A DNA stretch of 64,000 nucleotides, from NCBI RefSeq assembly GCF_000758525.1, contig NZ_CP009241.1, forward strand, positions 4,712,001 through 4,776,000. The letters are read 5' to 3'. Position 1 is the stretch's first letter, and the number at the start of each line of letters is the position of its first letter. Below the pieces are notes generated by a model. The model had not been told where the DNA came from and ran no database searches. It worked only from the letters and a program-made list of their open reading frames with translations. Shown here in pieces: positions 55,090 to 64,000 of the stretch. Position numbers and translations under genes: made by a program. This DNA is from Paenibacillus sp. FSL H7-0357 (GTDB taxonomy: Bacteria > Bacillota > Bacilli > Paenibacillales > Paenibacillaceae).

Positions 55090-56098
55090 TGATGTCATCT
55101 CCTCCACCACGGGCGATGATAATTTCACCTGACTCTTCGAGTCTGCGGATCGTGCCTACAATGCGGGTCTGTGCTTCCTCAACATCACGCAACCGCACTG
55201 GACCCATATATTCCATTTCCTCGCGGAAGCTTTCGGCCATCCGTTTGGACATGTTGCGGAAAATAACATCGCGTACTTCTTCGCTGGCCACTTTGAGTGC
55301 AAGCTGTAAATCCGCATTCTCGATATCTTTGATAATGCGCTGGATGGAACGGTTGTCGACATTGACAATATCCTCGAATACGAACATCCGTTTTTTGATC
55401 TCTTCGGCCAGCTCCGGATCCTGTATTTCCAGGGAATCCAGAATCGTTCGTTCCGTCCCCCGGTCAACACCGTTCAGGATCTGTACGATAGATTCGATAC
55501 CGCCTGCATTCGTATAATCCTGCGTTACTGTTGCAGAAAGCTTCTGCTCTAGCACGCGTTCGATTTGCGTAACGACCTCTGGTGAAGTACTATCCATAAT
55601 CGCGATTCTTCTCGCAACTTCAGCCTGCTTCTCTTGTGGCAACGAAGAAAGAATGGAAGCTGCCTGCTCAAACTGCAGATAAGATAATACAAGGGCAATA
55701 GTTTGTACATTTTCATTCTGGATAAAGTTTAATATTTGATGCGGATCAGCTTTGCGTGCAAAATCAAAAGGTCTGACTTGCAGCGTTGCCGTCAGGCGGT
55801 TAATGACCTCCATAGCCTTGGTTGAACCAAGCGCTTTCTCCAGAATCTCCTTGGCGTAGTTAATACCGCCTTGAGAGATATATTCCTGAGCGAGGCATAT
55901 TTGGTGAAACTCGGACATGATCGACTCTTTCTCGCCGCTATCCACCTTACGGACATTGGCTATCTCCAGAGTCAGTTGCTCAATTTCCTCGTCTCTTAGA
56001 TGTTTGAATATTTGTGCCGATACCTCAGGGCCTAGTGTGATAAGCAGGATCGCCGCTTTTTGACGGCCGCTGAGACCCTGCTGGCTAGCTTTTGCCAT
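55082..56098 (-). CDS. fliG: Flagellar motor switch protein FliG
   Basis: A 338-residue rotor protein, equal in length to the Bacillus homologue. It contains the conserved EHPQTIAL-like segment as NENVQTIALVLSYL, the middle domain GGIESIVQILNGVDRGTE and the C-terminal torque helix region MFVFEDIVNVDNRSIQRII. It connects the MS ring FliF with FliM/FliY and contacts the stator. ATG 56098 follows AGAGGTGA; the earlier frame to 56122 overlaps fliF. Four bases separate it from fliF. Confidence 0.97.
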   Translation of the reverse strand: MAKASQQGLSGRQKAAILLITLGPEVSAQIFKHLRDEEIEQLTLEIANVRKVDSGEKESIMSEFHQICLAQEYISQGGINYAKEILEKALGSTKAMEVINRLTATLQVRPFDFARKADPHQILNFIQNENVQTIALVLSYLQFEQAASILSSLPQEKQAEVARRIAIMDSTSPEVVTQIERVLEQKLSATVTQDYTNAGGIESIVQILNGVDRGTERTILDSLEIQDPELAEEIKKRMFVFEDIVNVDNRSIQRIIKDIENADLQLALKVASEEVRDVIFRNMSKRMAESFREEMEYMGPVRLRDVEEAQTRIVGTIRRLEESGEIIIARGGGDDIIV

Positions 56099-56102
56099 TA
56101 GT

Positions 56103-57692
56103 TCACCTCTGTTCGTCTGCAAGCCATGTACGCAACAAGTTTACGAATTCATCCGGCTTTTTCTTTGCCAGACTTTCCAACTGCTTGCGAACCTGACTTT
56201 CATTCGTCACGCTCTCCAAGTTAATAGAAGGAAACTCGGTAGGAACCTGCAGCGGAATGTCTTCTTCCACTTCTTCTTCTTCTGTCTTCTTGCGGCTGCG
56301 GTAAATTAAGTATCCCCCGCCTGCGCCGACCAGCAATGCTGCCGCAGCAATGGCCCAAATCATCCACGTAGCAAGTCCGCCCGACCCTGTATCAGCAGCT
56401 GTATCTCCAAATTGTTGCGAGTATACCGAAACTTTTTTGGTCAAATCTGCGTCTGTATAAGTGACTCCTGAATCTGCTAGAGTAGCTCTTACAATATTGG
56501 TCAGAATATTCTTAATTGCTGCTGAAGTATTATCATCTAAAATATTTTGTCCTGTAGGTGGTTCAACCGCAACATTTATGGTTAAATCTTTTACAGTATA
56601 CGGGCTAGCGATAATATCCTTGGTGATCCGGTTCACTTCGTAGTTTCGGGTCTCTGATGATTCTTCAGATGTAGAAGTGCCTGTATTAGTTCCAGATGGA
56701 TAACCTGAGACATCTTCTGAGCCCGTACCCGCAACGCCTCCGGTAGTATTTCCTTGCCCCGAATAGGAATTGCTGATAATCTGCGAACTGATTTCAATCC
56801 CTTTCATATTCTCTGTATCTACCGGAGTAACAAGATCTTCTTTCCGGTTCTCTTTGTCAAAATTCAACTTAGAGAAGACAAGGACATCAACTTTATCCGG
56901 TCCTGTGAGCGTAGTTAGGAACTGTTTCACATTTTTCTTAACTTCTTCTTCAAATTTCTTTTGAAGAGCAAAGTTTTCTTCAACTTGGTTGGTAACCCCT
57001 GCCTGTCCGCCTTTAGCTGTCGGCATCAACTCGATCTCGTTATTTGCAATCGTGATGTTGTCAATCGGCAAATTCGGCACAGCAGTCTTTACAAGGTTGA
57101 AATAACCGTCAATATTGTCCTGTGATGGTCTAAATCCTGGATCAAAGGAAAGTACAACGGAAGCCGAAGCCTGCTCCTGACCCTCTTGAGCGGCAAAGAC
57201 CGTCTCTTTGGGCAAATTAATCAGTACCTTAGCATCCTTGATTCCCTGCATCCGTCTCATCAGCTGTTCCACTTCACCATTTAAAGCATTGTTGTATTTA
57301 ACATCAAACTCACTGTCCGTCGTACCGATCATCGACGAAGATTCGTCAAACACTTTATACCCGATGGAACCTCCCTGCACGATTCCCTGCGAGCCAATAT
57401 CCACTTTAATGCGAGCGGCTTCTGTGCTTGGTACGGATATGCTGTGTCCATCCGGACTTAAACGGTATGAAATTCCTTTTGTATCCAGGTAAGTCATGAC
57501 TCCAGCGGAGTCTGTGCTGTCCAGATCTCGAAATGCCACTTCATATTCCGTTTTCGAAAGCCTCATGGTCAAAACTACGATTATTAAAATAATGATAAAC
57601 AATGTAGAAAAAAATAAAATCTTCTGTTTAGCGCTAAATCTGTTCCAATACTGGGTGATTTTCTCCCGGTACTGGGCCAATCGTTCATTCAC
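56103..57692 (-). CDS. fliF: Flagellar MS-ring protein FliF
   Basis: A 529-residue protein with two membrane helices (about residues 26-45 and 440-463) that flank the large periplasmic-side ring domain (GIVQGGSIGYKVFDESS, TPEQ-like LPKETVFAAQEGQEQASASV). A C-terminal cytoplasmic tail with an acidic EEEEVEED stretch ends in the FliG-binding segment (KKPDEFVNLLRTWL). A Gly/Ser/Thr-rich insertion lies near residue 310-345. It is the platform on which the export gate and switch assemble. Confidence 0.97.
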   Translation of the reverse strand: MNERLAQYREKITQYWNRFSAKQKILFFSTLFIIILIIVVLTMRLSKTEYEVAFRDLDSTDSAGVMTYLDTKGISYRLSPDGHSISVPSTEAARIKVDIGSQGIVQGGSIGYKVFDESSSMIGTTDSEFDVKYNNALNGEVEQLMRRMQGIKDAKVLINLPKETVFAAQEGQEQASASVVLSFDPGFRPSQDNIDGYFNLVKTAVPNLPIDNITIANNEIELMPTAKGGQAGVTNQVEENFALQKKFEEEVKKNVKQFLTTLTGPDKVDVLVFSKLNFDKENRKEDLVTPVDTENMKGIEISSQIISNSYSGQGNTTGGVAGTGSEDVSGYPSGTNTGTSTSEESSETRNYEVNRITKDIIASPYTVKDLTINVAVEPPTGQNILDDNTSAAIKNILTNIVRATLADSGVTYTDADLTKKVSVYSQQFGDTAADTGSGGLATWMIWAIAAAALLVGAGGGYLIYRSRKKTEEEEVEEDIPLQVPTEFPSINLESVTNESQVRKQLESLAKKKPDEFVNLLRTWLADEQR

Positions 57693-57727
57693 AGTGTCAC
57701 CCCATCCGAAACTAAGCTAAGGATTAT

Positions 57728-58036
57728 TTAGATTTGAGTTCTCATAATTTCCTGATAGGCTTCGATCACTTTGTTCCGGACTTGTGTCGTCAGCTGCAAA
57801 CTCAGCAATGCCTGCTGGGAAGAAATCAAAGCCTCATCAATGTTGACTTCTCCCAATACGAATTTATTATTCATATCCTTGGAATATTGCTCTTGCTCTG
57901 CCACTTGATTAAGTGCATCCTGCAGATAAGAACCAAAGCTTTGTTTGGAACCGCTAACCACTTCTGACTCAGCAGCTACTGGCTTCATAGCAAGCGGTTG
58001 AACAGCTTGGGCTCCGATAGTTAAATTCTGTATCAA
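57728..58036 (-). CDS. fliE: Flagellar hook-basal body adaptor FliE
   Basis: A 102-residue helical protein linking the MS ring with the rod. It has the family core SFGSYLQDALNQVAEQE and the C-terminal LLSLQLTTQVRNKVIEAYQEIMR. The last helix is the part that docks in the FliF/FliP pore. It lies between flgC and fliF, the standard order. Confidence 0.96.
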   Translation of the reverse strand: MIQNLTIGAQAVQPLAMKPVAAESEVVSGSKQSFGSYLQDALNQVAEQEQYSKDMNNKFVLGEVNIDEALISSQQALLSLQLTTQVRNKVIEAYQEIMRTQI

Positions 58037-58066
58037 CTGTTTTCCTCCTAAGATGTCATTTCAAAA

Positions 58067-58513
58067 TTACCGTCCAATTTCAAGCGCTTTGCTTACCATA
58101 GCCTTGGATGCGTTCAGCATCGTAACATTAGCTTCATAGGAACGGTAGGAAGAAAGCATATCCACCATTTCCTTCGTGACATCTACGTTAGGCATATACA
58201 CATAACCTTCGGCATCCGCATCAGGATGGCTGGGGTTGTATACCGGCTTCATAGGTGAGGCATCATCAATAATCGACTGTACCTTAACCCCTTCGCTTTC
58301 ACCATTCATCTTAGCATTCAATATGTTGGAAAAGCTTTTGTTCTCGGCTGTCTCCAGCACCACCAGCTTTCTCCGGTAAGGTACGGCTTTGCCGTCCACT
58401 ACAGAGGCTCTGGTTGTTTCAGCATTGGCAATGTTGGAGGATATTACATCCATCCGCAGCCGCTGAGCGGTTAAAGCTGAAGCGCTTATTCCAAAACTGC
58501 TACCAAAATTCAC
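58067..58513 (-). CDS. flgC: Flagellar proximal rod protein FlgC
   Basis: A 148-residue rod protein. The N-terminal axial motif is ASALTAQRLRMDVISSNIAN; the C-terminal axial helix is EMVDMLSSYRSYEANVTML. Sequence YNPSHPDADAEGYVYMPN is a FlgC hallmark. It lies six bases after flgB. Confidence 0.97.
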   Translation of the reverse strand: MNFGSSFGISASALTAQRLRMDVISSNIANAETTRASVVDGKAVPYRRKLVVLETAENKSFSNILNAKMNGESEGVKVQSIIDDASPMKPVYNPSHPDADAEGYVYMPNVDVTKEMVDMLSSYRSYEANVTMLNASKAMVSKALEIGR

Positions 58514-58519
58514 TATTTG

Positions 58520-58927
58520 CTACCTCCCCTCAACTGCTGTGCGCATTTTAGTGATGTCACTGTTTATCAGATGTACATAAGAGTTGTACCGAAGCTGATT
58601 CTCGGCGCTTAACGCCATCTCGCGATCCATATCCACATTATTATCATTGTTGTTCATCGAGGTGGTGTGGTCTGTAGTGACTACTGCAGACGGAATGGCT
58701 GTAGCCGATCCGAATTGGAAATGGCGGGAATCCGATATCTTCGCGTTAAGCGTTGACTTCAGTCCACTTTCCTGTTGCCTAAGCAAACTTTCAAAAGAAA
58801 CGTCGGAGCGTTTGAAATTCGGTGTGTCGTTATTTGCCACATTGTTGGCCAAAACACTTTGTCGTTTATTGGCGGCATCAATGCCTGCCTGTAGTCTTTG
58901 AAAACTGACATTGTTTAGCAAACCCAT
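58520..58927 (-). CDS. flgB: Flagellar rod protein FlgB
   Basis: A 135-residue rod protein, the first gene of the fla/che cluster. It contains LQAGIDAANKRQSVLANNVA and NDTPNFKRSDVSFESLL, and ends with MALSAENQLRYNSYVHL. ATG 58927 follows a ribosome site embedded in a run of seven G (58924-58930 on the complementary strand). Directly upstream are Spo0A boxes and, in place of codY, only a 378-base non-coding gap to hslU. Confidence 0.97.
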   Translation of the reverse strand: MGLLNNVSFQRLQAGIDAANKRQSVLANNVANNDTPNFKRSDVSFESLLRQQESGLKSTLNAKISDSRHFQFGSATAIPSAVVTTDHTTSMNNNDNNVDMDREMALSAENQLRYNSYVHLINSDITKMRTAVEGR

Positions 58928-58930
58928 GCA
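58924..58930 (-). promoter_or_regulatory. flgB: G7 tract forming the flgB ribosome-binding site region
   Basis: The minus strand reads AAGGGGGGGATTTGC directly before or across the flgB start region, so the Shine-Dalgarno sequence lies in a homopolymer of seven G. Slippage here would change spacing to the start codon. Confidence 0.55.
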
Positions 58931-58996
58931 AATCCCCCCCTTCCAAAGCTATCATAATGAAAAGAATTCCACAACTTCTTCCGAAATCCTGCTACT

Positions 58997-59056
58997 TTCG
59001 ACAAATAAAGCTAAATTTTTAACTTTTTTATGTGATGCAGGTCGAAAGCTGTCGAT
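58997..59056. promoter_or_regulatory. flgB: Cluster of Spo0A boxes upstream of flgB
   Basis: The 0A box TGTCGAA (TTCGACA on the plus strand) is perfect at 58997-59003, flanked by TTT/AAA. Two further sites differ at one base: GGTCGAA at 59040-59046 and TGTCGAT at 59050-59056. They lie 70-130 bases before the flgB start in the 378-base gap between hslU and flgB. The rest of the gap is AT-rich. A TTGACA at 59069-59074 on the minus strand lacks a -10 partner, so the flgB promoter itself is not identified. Confidence 0.6.
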
Positions 59057-59115
59057 GAAGATTTAAAATGTCAATCTCATATACATTGATTCTCTTAGAA
59101 ATTGTATATTATTAC

Positions 59116-59156
59116 AATAAGAAATAAGCCCTATCTTTTCTGAAAAGAGAGGGCTT
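59116..59156 (-). terminator. hslU: Intrinsic terminator of hslU
   Basis: AAGCCCTATCTTTT (59126-59139) pairs with AAAAGAGAGGGCTT (59143-59156) with one mismatch. On the minus strand it is followed by ATTTCTTATT. It separates the topA-trmFO-hslVU unit from the fla/che cluster. Confidence 0.75.
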
Positions 59157-59305
59157 AAAGCATGGTTTTTCAATTATTTACCTTTTTCGTTCCAATATCT
59201 AACTTTATTTAGCATATAGTGACATAAAAAGGTTGATTTCCAGCGACTTTTGTCATGTCACTACTTCCATATACCTAATTTGAAGTAATTTTGGAGGCTG
59301 TCGGA

Positions 59306-60706
59306 TTAGAGGATATACTGACTTAAATCGCGGTCTTGTGCGATTTCTGACAGTTTTTCACGAACATATTCCGGAGTGATTACCATTGTTTCGAGAGTCA
59401 ATTCAGGAGCTTCAAAAGATAGGTCTTCCAGCAGTTTCTCGAGAATGGTATGCAAACGACGCGCACCTATATTTTCCATGTTCTGGTTCACAGAGGCTGC
59501 AATTTTGGCAATTTCCTGGATCGCTTCCGGCTGGAACTGAATTTCAATATTTTCTGTCTTGAGCAAATTAACATATTGTTTCGTCAGCGCATTCTCCGGT
59601 TCAGTCAATATGGAGACGAAATCCTCCAGTGTTAGACTGCTCAGCTCCACACGGATCGGGAATCGCCCCTGAAGCTCAGGGATAAGGTCGGAAGGCTTCG
59701 CAATATGAAAGGCTCCCGCTGCCATAAACAGAACATAATCCGTCTTCACAGGTCCGTATTTAGTCATCACCGTAGATCCTTCGACGATAGGCAATATATC
59801 ACGCTGCACCCCTTCACGGGAAACATCCGGTCCAGAGCCTTTGCCCTGGCTGGCAACTTTATCGATTTCATCGATAAAAATAATACCGGACTGCTCGGCA
59901 CGGGACACGGATTCCTGAATGACGTCGTCCATGTCAATCAGCTTGGCCGCTTCATCCTGAATCAGCACTTTGCGTGCTTCTTTGATCGGCAGCTTGCGTT
60001 TTTTGGTCCGCTTGGGCAGTAGACTGCCGAACATTTCCTGCATGTTCATTCCCATCTGGTCATTGCCTTGTCCGGCAAACATGTCCAGCATCGTAGGGGC
60101 GGTATCCTCCACGTCGATTTCAATGATGTCGTCTTCCAGCTGCCCTGCCAGCAGTTTGAATTTGACACCTCGCCGGCGTTCGCTGAGCGAACCATCCTCG
60201 GGCTCTTCCTTTGTATCTTCGGAGCTTGTGTTATTGCCGCCGAAAATCATTTCGAAGGGATTCCGCTGTGACTTGTTCTTGGAAGTAGACGGAACAAGGA
60301 TCGAGACGATCCGTTCATTTGCCAATTCCTCAGCCCGGTCTTTCACCTTCTCTGTCCGTTCAAGTTTAACCATACGGATGGAGGTCTCCACCAAATCACG
60401 GACCATGGATTCCACATCGCGCCCCACATAACCAACCTCGGTAAACTTCGTAGCCTCTACTTTGATGAACGGGGCATTTACAAGCTTGGCAAGCCGGCGG
60501 GCGATCTCAGTCTTCCCTACCCCAGTTGGACCGATCATCAGAATGTTTTTTGGAACAACTTCATCCCGCAGCTCTTCAGCAAGCAAACTGCGGCGGTAAC
60601 GGTTACGCAGTGCAACTGCCACCGATTTTTTTGCCTGCTTCTGGCCAACGATATATTTATCGAGCTCTGCTACGATTTGACGCGGTGTAAGCGATTGATT
60701 ACCCAT
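59306..60706 (-). CDS. hslU: HslU/ClpY AAA+ unfoldase
   Basis: A 466-residue ATPase of the HslUV protease. Walker A is GPTGVGKT (residues 59-66), Walker B is [11 protein letters not shown], and the C-terminal tail [10 protein letters not shown] is the part that inserts into HslV to activate it. The intermediate I domain is between about 115 and 240. It unfolds proteins and feeds them to HslV. It begins 33 bases after hslV and ends before a terminator at 59116-59156. Confidence 0.98.
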   Translation of the reverse strand: MGNQSLTPRQIVAELDKYIVGQKQAKKSVAVALRNRYRRSLLAEELRDEVVPKNILMIGPTGVGKTEIARRLAKLVNAPFIKVEATKFTEVGYVGRDVESMVRDLVETSIRMVKLERTEKVKDRAEELANERIVSILVPSTSKNKSQRNPFEMIFGGNNTSSEDTKEEPEDGSLSERRRGVKFKLLAGQLEDDIIEIDVEDTAPTMLDMFAGQGNDQMGMNMQEMFGSLLPKRTKKRKLPIKEARKVLIQDEAAKLIDMDDVIQESVSRAEQSGIIFIDEIDKVASQGKGSGPDVSREGVQRDILPIVEGSTVMTKYGPVKTDYVLFMAAGAFHIAKPSDLIPELQGRFPIRVELSSLTLEDFVSILTEPENALTKQYVNLLKTENIEIQFQPEAIQEIAKIAASVNQNMENIGARRLHTILEKLLEDLSFEAPELTLETMVITPEYVREKLSEIAQDRDLSQYIL

Positions 60707-60739
60707 TATGACTTCCTCCCTCTTTCTGCGGCGCCGTGC

Positions 60740-61282
60740 CTATAATTGTTCAACAATAATATTGGAATTGGTATATACACAAATCTCGGAAGCGATTTGC
60801 AGTGCTTCCCTGGCGATTTCGGCAGCTTCTAAATTCGGAGCATGGCGTTTCAGCGCACGTCCTGACGCCAGTGCAAAGTTGCCTCCGGAGCCAATGGCCA
60901 AGACATCATCATCCGGTTCAATGATTTCACCATTGCCGGAGATCAGCAGCATTCCCTCTTTATCCATCACAATCATTAAGGCTTCCAGCTTGCGCAGGAT
61001 GCGGTCCTGGCGCCAATCCTTGGCCAGCTCCACAGCTGCCCGCTGCAGATTGCCGTGATGCTCCTCCAGCTTGCCTTCAAACTTCTCGAATAAAGTAATC
61101 GCATCGGCCACGGAACCCGCAAAGCCAGCGATTACTTGTCCTCTGTACAGGCGGCGGACTTTTTTAGCCGTCGTCTTCATGATGACACTTTCTCCAAAAG
61201 TAACCTGACCATCGCCGGCTATTGCCGCATGGCCATTATGTCTAACCGCACAAATTGTAGTCGCATGAAAGCTGGGTAACAT
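60740..61282 (-). CDS. hslV: HslV/ClpQ proteasome-like peptidase
   Basis: A 180-residue N-terminal nucleophile hydrolase, partner of HslU. The core starts FHATTICAV and continues [17 protein letters not shown] and [17 protein letters not shown]. In Escherichia coli the mature protein begins at the Thr of TTI; here seven residues (MLPSFHA) precede it, as in Bacillus CodW where an N-terminal serine is used. Which residue is the nucleophile cannot be settled from sequence. I chose ATG 61282 since AGGAGG lies ten bases upstream; the longer frame to 61576 overlaps trmFO and has no family similarity. Confidence 0.96.
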   Translation of the reverse strand: MLPSFHATTICAVRHNGHAAIAGDGQVTFGESVIMKTTAKKVRRLYRGQVIAGFAGSVADAITLFEKFEGKLEEHHGNLQRAAVELAKDWRQDRILRKLEALMIVMDKEGMLLISGNGEIIEPDDDVLAIGSGGNFALASGRALKRHAPNLEAAEIAREALQIASEICVYTNSNIIVEQL

Positions 61283-61412
61283 GATTTTGCAACCTCCTAA
61301 AAGTTTTGTGAGCTTCGCACCTTGAATCTCTTCGAACAAAACTGGCTTCGAAAGCATATACCTTAAGTTTTGTGGGATGCCATTGCAAAAGAACGGCTTA
61401 ACACACCCTAGT

Positions 61413-62771
61413 TTATGACGGGTTTGGTTCTGTGATCTCCGGTTCTGTGTAGGGAAGTCCTGTGCGGGCAGCGAAATCGGCAATACTGTCCAGTGCACGG
61501 TGAGCCAGAAATTCATTTTTTTCCTTCTTGCTGCGGATTTTCTTCTCAAGCTTAGGAAGCAGGCCGAAGTTGGCATTCATTGGCTGGAAATGTTCTGGAT
61601 CCGCGGAAGTGATGTAAGCAGGCATGCTGCCCAGCACACTGTCCTCCGGGAAGATCAAGCCCTCCTCGCCAAGCGCAGCTCTGGCCGCGTTAATTCCGGC
61701 GATCATTCCGGAAGCAGCTGATTCCACGTAACCTTCGACACCCGTCATCTGTCCGGCAAAAAACAATCTTTCTTTGCCTTTCATCTGATAAGTCGGATGC
61801 AGCAGTTTGGGAGAATTAATAAAAGTATTGCGGTGCATTACGCCATAACGGACATATTCCGCATTCTCAAGACCCGGGATCAGCGAGAAAACGCGTTTCT
61901 GCTCCCCCCATTTAAGATGGGTCTGGAATCCAACCAGGTTGTACAGTGTACCTGCAGCATTATCCTGACGCAGCTGCACTACTGCATGAGGCAATTTTCC
62001 AGTGTGGGGATTCATGAGTCCTACCGGCTTCATTGGACCGAACAACGCCGTTTGCTTGCCGCGCTTCATCATTATTTCAATCGGCATACAGCCTTCAAAA
62101 TAAATCTCTTTCTCAAAATCTTTAAGTGCTGCGGTCTCGGCCGAGATCAGCGCATCATAAAAAACATCAAATTCCTCTTCCGTCATCGGACAGTTAAGAT
62201 AGGCCGCTTCCCCTTTGTCATAACGGGAGGCCAAATACACCTTGCTCATGTCGATGGTGTCTTTCTCCACAATCGGCGCTGCAGCGTCATAGAAGTAGAA
62301 ATACTCTTCACCGAGCAGCGCTTTAATCTCAGCAGACAAAGCCGGAGAAGTCAGCGGACCGGTCGCGATAACGACAATCCCTTCCTCCGGTATATGCGTA
62401 AGTTCTTCATTTATGACTTCCACCAAAGGATGATTGTGCAGCGTCGAAGTAATTTCACCCGAAAATCCGTCCCGGTCTACGGCAAGCGCGCCGCCGGCAG
62501 GAACCGCATGACGGTCTGCAGCACCCAGGACCAGCGAATTCAACCGCCGCATTTCTTCCTTTAATACACCAACGGCATTACCAAGACCATTTGCACGCAG
62601 GGAGTTGCTGCATACCAGTTCAGCGAACTGATCCGTGTGATGCGCAGGCGTCTTTACAACAGGTCTCATTTCATATAGTCTGACCGGCACTCCGCTCGAA
62701 GCGATCTGCCATGCGGCCTCACTGCCGGCAAGACCGGCGCCTATTACTGTTACTTTAGCTGTTTCTGTCAA
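61413..62771 (-). CDS. trmFO: tRNA (m5U54) methyltransferase TrmFO, folate/FAD-dependent
   Basis: A 452-residue flavoprotein that methylates U54 of tRNA with methylene-tetrahydrofolate. The FAD motif is [13 protein letters not shown] (residues 9-21); conserved segments [17 protein letters not shown] (with the catalytic cysteine) and [19 protein letters not shown] follow. The start is TTG at 62771 after AGGAGG. The C-terminal tail is slightly longer than the family norm of about 435. The next gene in Bacillus would be xerC, but here a 130-base gap leads straight to hslV. Confidence 0.97.
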   Translation of the reverse strand: MTETAKVTVIGAGLAGSEAAWQIASSGVPVRLYEMRPVVKTPAHHTDQFAELVCSNSLRANGLGNAVGVLKEEMRRLNSLVLGAADRHAVPAGGALAVDRDGFSGEITSTLHNHPLVEVINEELTHIPEEGIVVIATGPLTSPALSAEIKALLGEEYFYFYDAAAPIVEKDTIDMSKVYLASRYDKGEAAYLNCPMTEEEFDVFYDALISAETAALKDFEKEIYFEGCMPIEIMMKRGKQTALFGPMKPVGLMNPHTGKLPHAVVQLRQDNAAGTLYNLVGFQTHLKWGEQKRVFSLIPGLENAEYVRYGVMHRNTFINSPKLLHPTYQMKGKERLFFAGQMTGVEGYVESAASGMIAGINAARAALGEEGLIFPEDSVLGSMPAYITSADPEHFQPMNANFGLLPKLEKKIRSKKEKNEFLAHRALDSIADFAARTGLPYTEPEITEPNPS

Positions 62772-62795
62772 TTTCCTTTCCTCCTGTAGCGACTA

Positions 62796-64000
62796 TTATT
62801 CTGCTAATTCTTCGTTGTCCAATACAGCCTCTGTATGATCGCACGAGGTGCATTGCAGCTTGGTCCCTTGTTTGTTGCGCTTCTCAACCATCCAGGAGTT
62901 GCATACAGGGCATGGTTTAATGGAAGGTCTATCCCAGGAAACAAAATCACAGCCTGGATACTGATCGCAGCCGTAGAAGACGCGTCCCTTTTTGCTGCGC
63001 CGCTCAACAACCTTGCCTTCATGACATTTCGGACAGTTTACTCCGATATCCTTCACAATCGGCTTGGTATTGCGGCAATCCGGAAATCCTGAGCATGCCA
63101 GAAATTTCCCGAAACGTCCCAGCTTGTAAACCATCGGCTTGCCGCATTTCTCGCAGAGCTCGTCGGAGACCTCATCTTCAATCTCGATCTCTTTCATTTC
63201 TTCTTCCGCGAAGATTAGCCGCTTCTCGAAAGACTCGTAAAATTCGGCAAGTACCTTCACCCAATCCTCCGCGCCTTCTTCTACATGGTCAAGATCCCCC
63301 TCCATATGTGCTGTAAATTCCACATCGAGAATTTCGGGGAAAAACTCCTCCATCTGCTCTATAATCAGCTCACCAAGTTCAGTAGGCATAAATTTCTTCT
63401 CTTCAATAGCCACATAACCACGCTTCTGGATCGTTTCCAGCGTTGGTGCATAGGTACTTGGACGCCCAATACCCAACTCTTCCAGCGTCTTAACAAGACG
63501 TGCTTCTGTATAACGCGGTGGAGGCTGAGTGAAATGCTGTTTGGGTTCAATGTCCTGTTTAGTCAGATCATCTCCGGCTTTGAGCGGAGGCAGAAACTTC
63601 TCTTCATCTGTTGTTCCATCATCATTACCTTCTACATAAACCTTCATAAAGCCCGGGAAAGAAACCTTTGAGCCTACGGCTCTGAAGACAGCATCGCCTG
63701 CGGCGATATCCACGGAGAGCGTATCTAAGAGCGCAGAAGCCATTTGACTGGATACAAAACGCTCCCAGATCAGCTTATACAAGCGGAATTGATCGCGGCT
63801 CATATATTCTTTAACGGTCTCCGGCTCGCGGAATGCTGAAGTAGGGCGGATCGCTTCATGCGCGTCCTGCGAACCTGCGGCTTTTTTGGAATACTGGCGA
63901 GGCGACTCCGGCACAAACTTCTCGCCGTATTTTGCCCCAATCAGTTCCTTGGCTTCATCCTGTGCCGTTGTGGACAGCCGGGTGGAGTCAGTACGCATGT
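62796..64000 (-). CDS. topA: DNA topoisomerase I, 5' part outside the window
   Basis: The visible 401 codons cover the active-site domain to the C terminus. The window ends exactly at the catalytic region: MRTDSTRLS is present and the preceding tyrosine codon of the YMRTDS motif is cut, with only its last two bases (AC) visible. Further motifs are [21 protein letters not shown] and [22 protein letters not shown]. The C-terminal region carries three zinc-ribbon modules, CEKC...CSGFPDC, CPKC...CDQYPGC and CPVC...CTSCDH. It relaxes negative supercoils. It is followed by trmFO, the Bacillus order. Confidence 0.97.
   Translation of the reverse strand, partial: MRTDSTRLSTTAQDEAKELIGAKYGEKFVPESPRQYSKKAAGSQDAHEAIRPTSAFREPETVKEYMSRDQFRLYKLIWERFVSSQMASALLDTLSVDIAAGDAVFRAVGSKVSFPGFMKVYVEGNDDGTTDEEKFLPPLKAGDDLTKQDIEPKQHFTQPPPRYTEARLVKTLEELGIGRPSTYAPTLETIQKRGYVAIEEKKFMPTELGELIIEQMEEFFPEILDVEFTAHMEGDLDHVEEGAEDWVKVLAEFYESFEKRLIFAEEEMKEIEIEDEVSDELCEKCGKPMVYKLGRFGKFLACSGFPDCRNTKPIVKDIGVNCPKCHEGKVVERRSKKGRVFYGCDQYPGCDFVSWDRPSIKPCPVCNSWMVEKRNKQGTKLQCTSCDHTEAVLDNEELAE

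Noticed and set aside
59040..59074. TTGACA on the minus strand at 59069-59074 as the -35 element of a flgB promoter.
   Set aside because: No acceptable -10 hexamer occurs 16-18 bases downstream, so the promoter is left unassigned.
61283..61412. Possible degraded xerC between trmFO and hslV.
   Set aside because: Only 130 bases are available; no frame resembles a recombinase. Two copies of CACAAAACTT are present, but this is too short to interpret.

Overview
The window reads as a core-genome segment of a Gram-positive, motile, probably endospore-forming member of the Bacillales, most likely Paenibacillus or a close relative. The assignment rests on gene order (pnp-rpsO-ribF-truB-nrnA-rbfA-infB-ylxQ-ylxR-nusA-rimP-polC-proS-rseP-dxr-cdsA-uppS-frr-pyrH-tsf-rpsB next to a single very long fla/che cluster), on PolC-type polymerase, on FliY/CheC/CheD chemotaxis, and on intermediate base composition. 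Every convincing gene is on the minus strand, so transcription runs from high to low coordinates. I see no tRNA, rRNA, CRISPR array, prophage, transposase or insertion sequence.

In transcription order: (1) 64000-59306 holds topA (5' end cut), trmFO, hslV and hslU, closed by a terminator near 59126. (2) 58927-27126 is a fla/che supercluster of 37 genes: rod and basal body (flgB, flgC, fliE-fliJ), motE, hook (fliK, flgD, a hook-operon protein, flgE), swrD, fliL, switch (fliM, fliY, cheY), export gate (fliO-fliR, flhB, flhA), flhF/flhG, then cheB, cheA, cheW, cheC, cheD, a small membrane protein, sigD, fapA, an uncharacterised 103-residue protein, a SwrB-like protein and an MltG-like envelope protein. 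Perfect or near-perfect Spo0A boxes sit in front of flgB, and a strong hairpin plus U-tract interrupts the cluster between flgE and swrD. (3) 26924-18232 carries rpsB with its own promoter and leader, then tsf, pyrH, frr, uppS, cdsA, dxr, rseP and proS. (4) polC stands alone between terminators and the next promoter. (5) 13513-5333 is the rimP-nusA-ylxR-ylxQ-infB-rbfA-nrnA-truB-ribF operon, driven by a near-consensus promoter and preceded by an attenuator-like hairpin. (6) rpsO and pnp each have a recognisable promoter, with structured leaders. (7) Beyond pnp lies a non-coding, hairpin-rich cassette between two terminators, then ylxY and the M16 peptidase gene, which runs off the left edge.

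Functionally the window couples RNA decay and translation factors, isoprenoid/phospholipid synthesis, DNA replication, protein quality control and the motility and chemotaxis machine. It does not contain an obvious new multi-gene system. The most interesting items are regulatory: the cassette between pnp and ylxY, the rimP and pnp leaders, the terminator inside fla/che, and the Spo0A boxes before flgB. Also notable are five genes beyond the fla/che set I recall from Bacillus subtilis, an archaeal/eukaryotic-type prolyl-tRNA synthetase in the standard proS slot, a repeat-rich InfB linker, and the absence of xerC and codY around hslVU. Comparisons with other species come from memory, not from a search.
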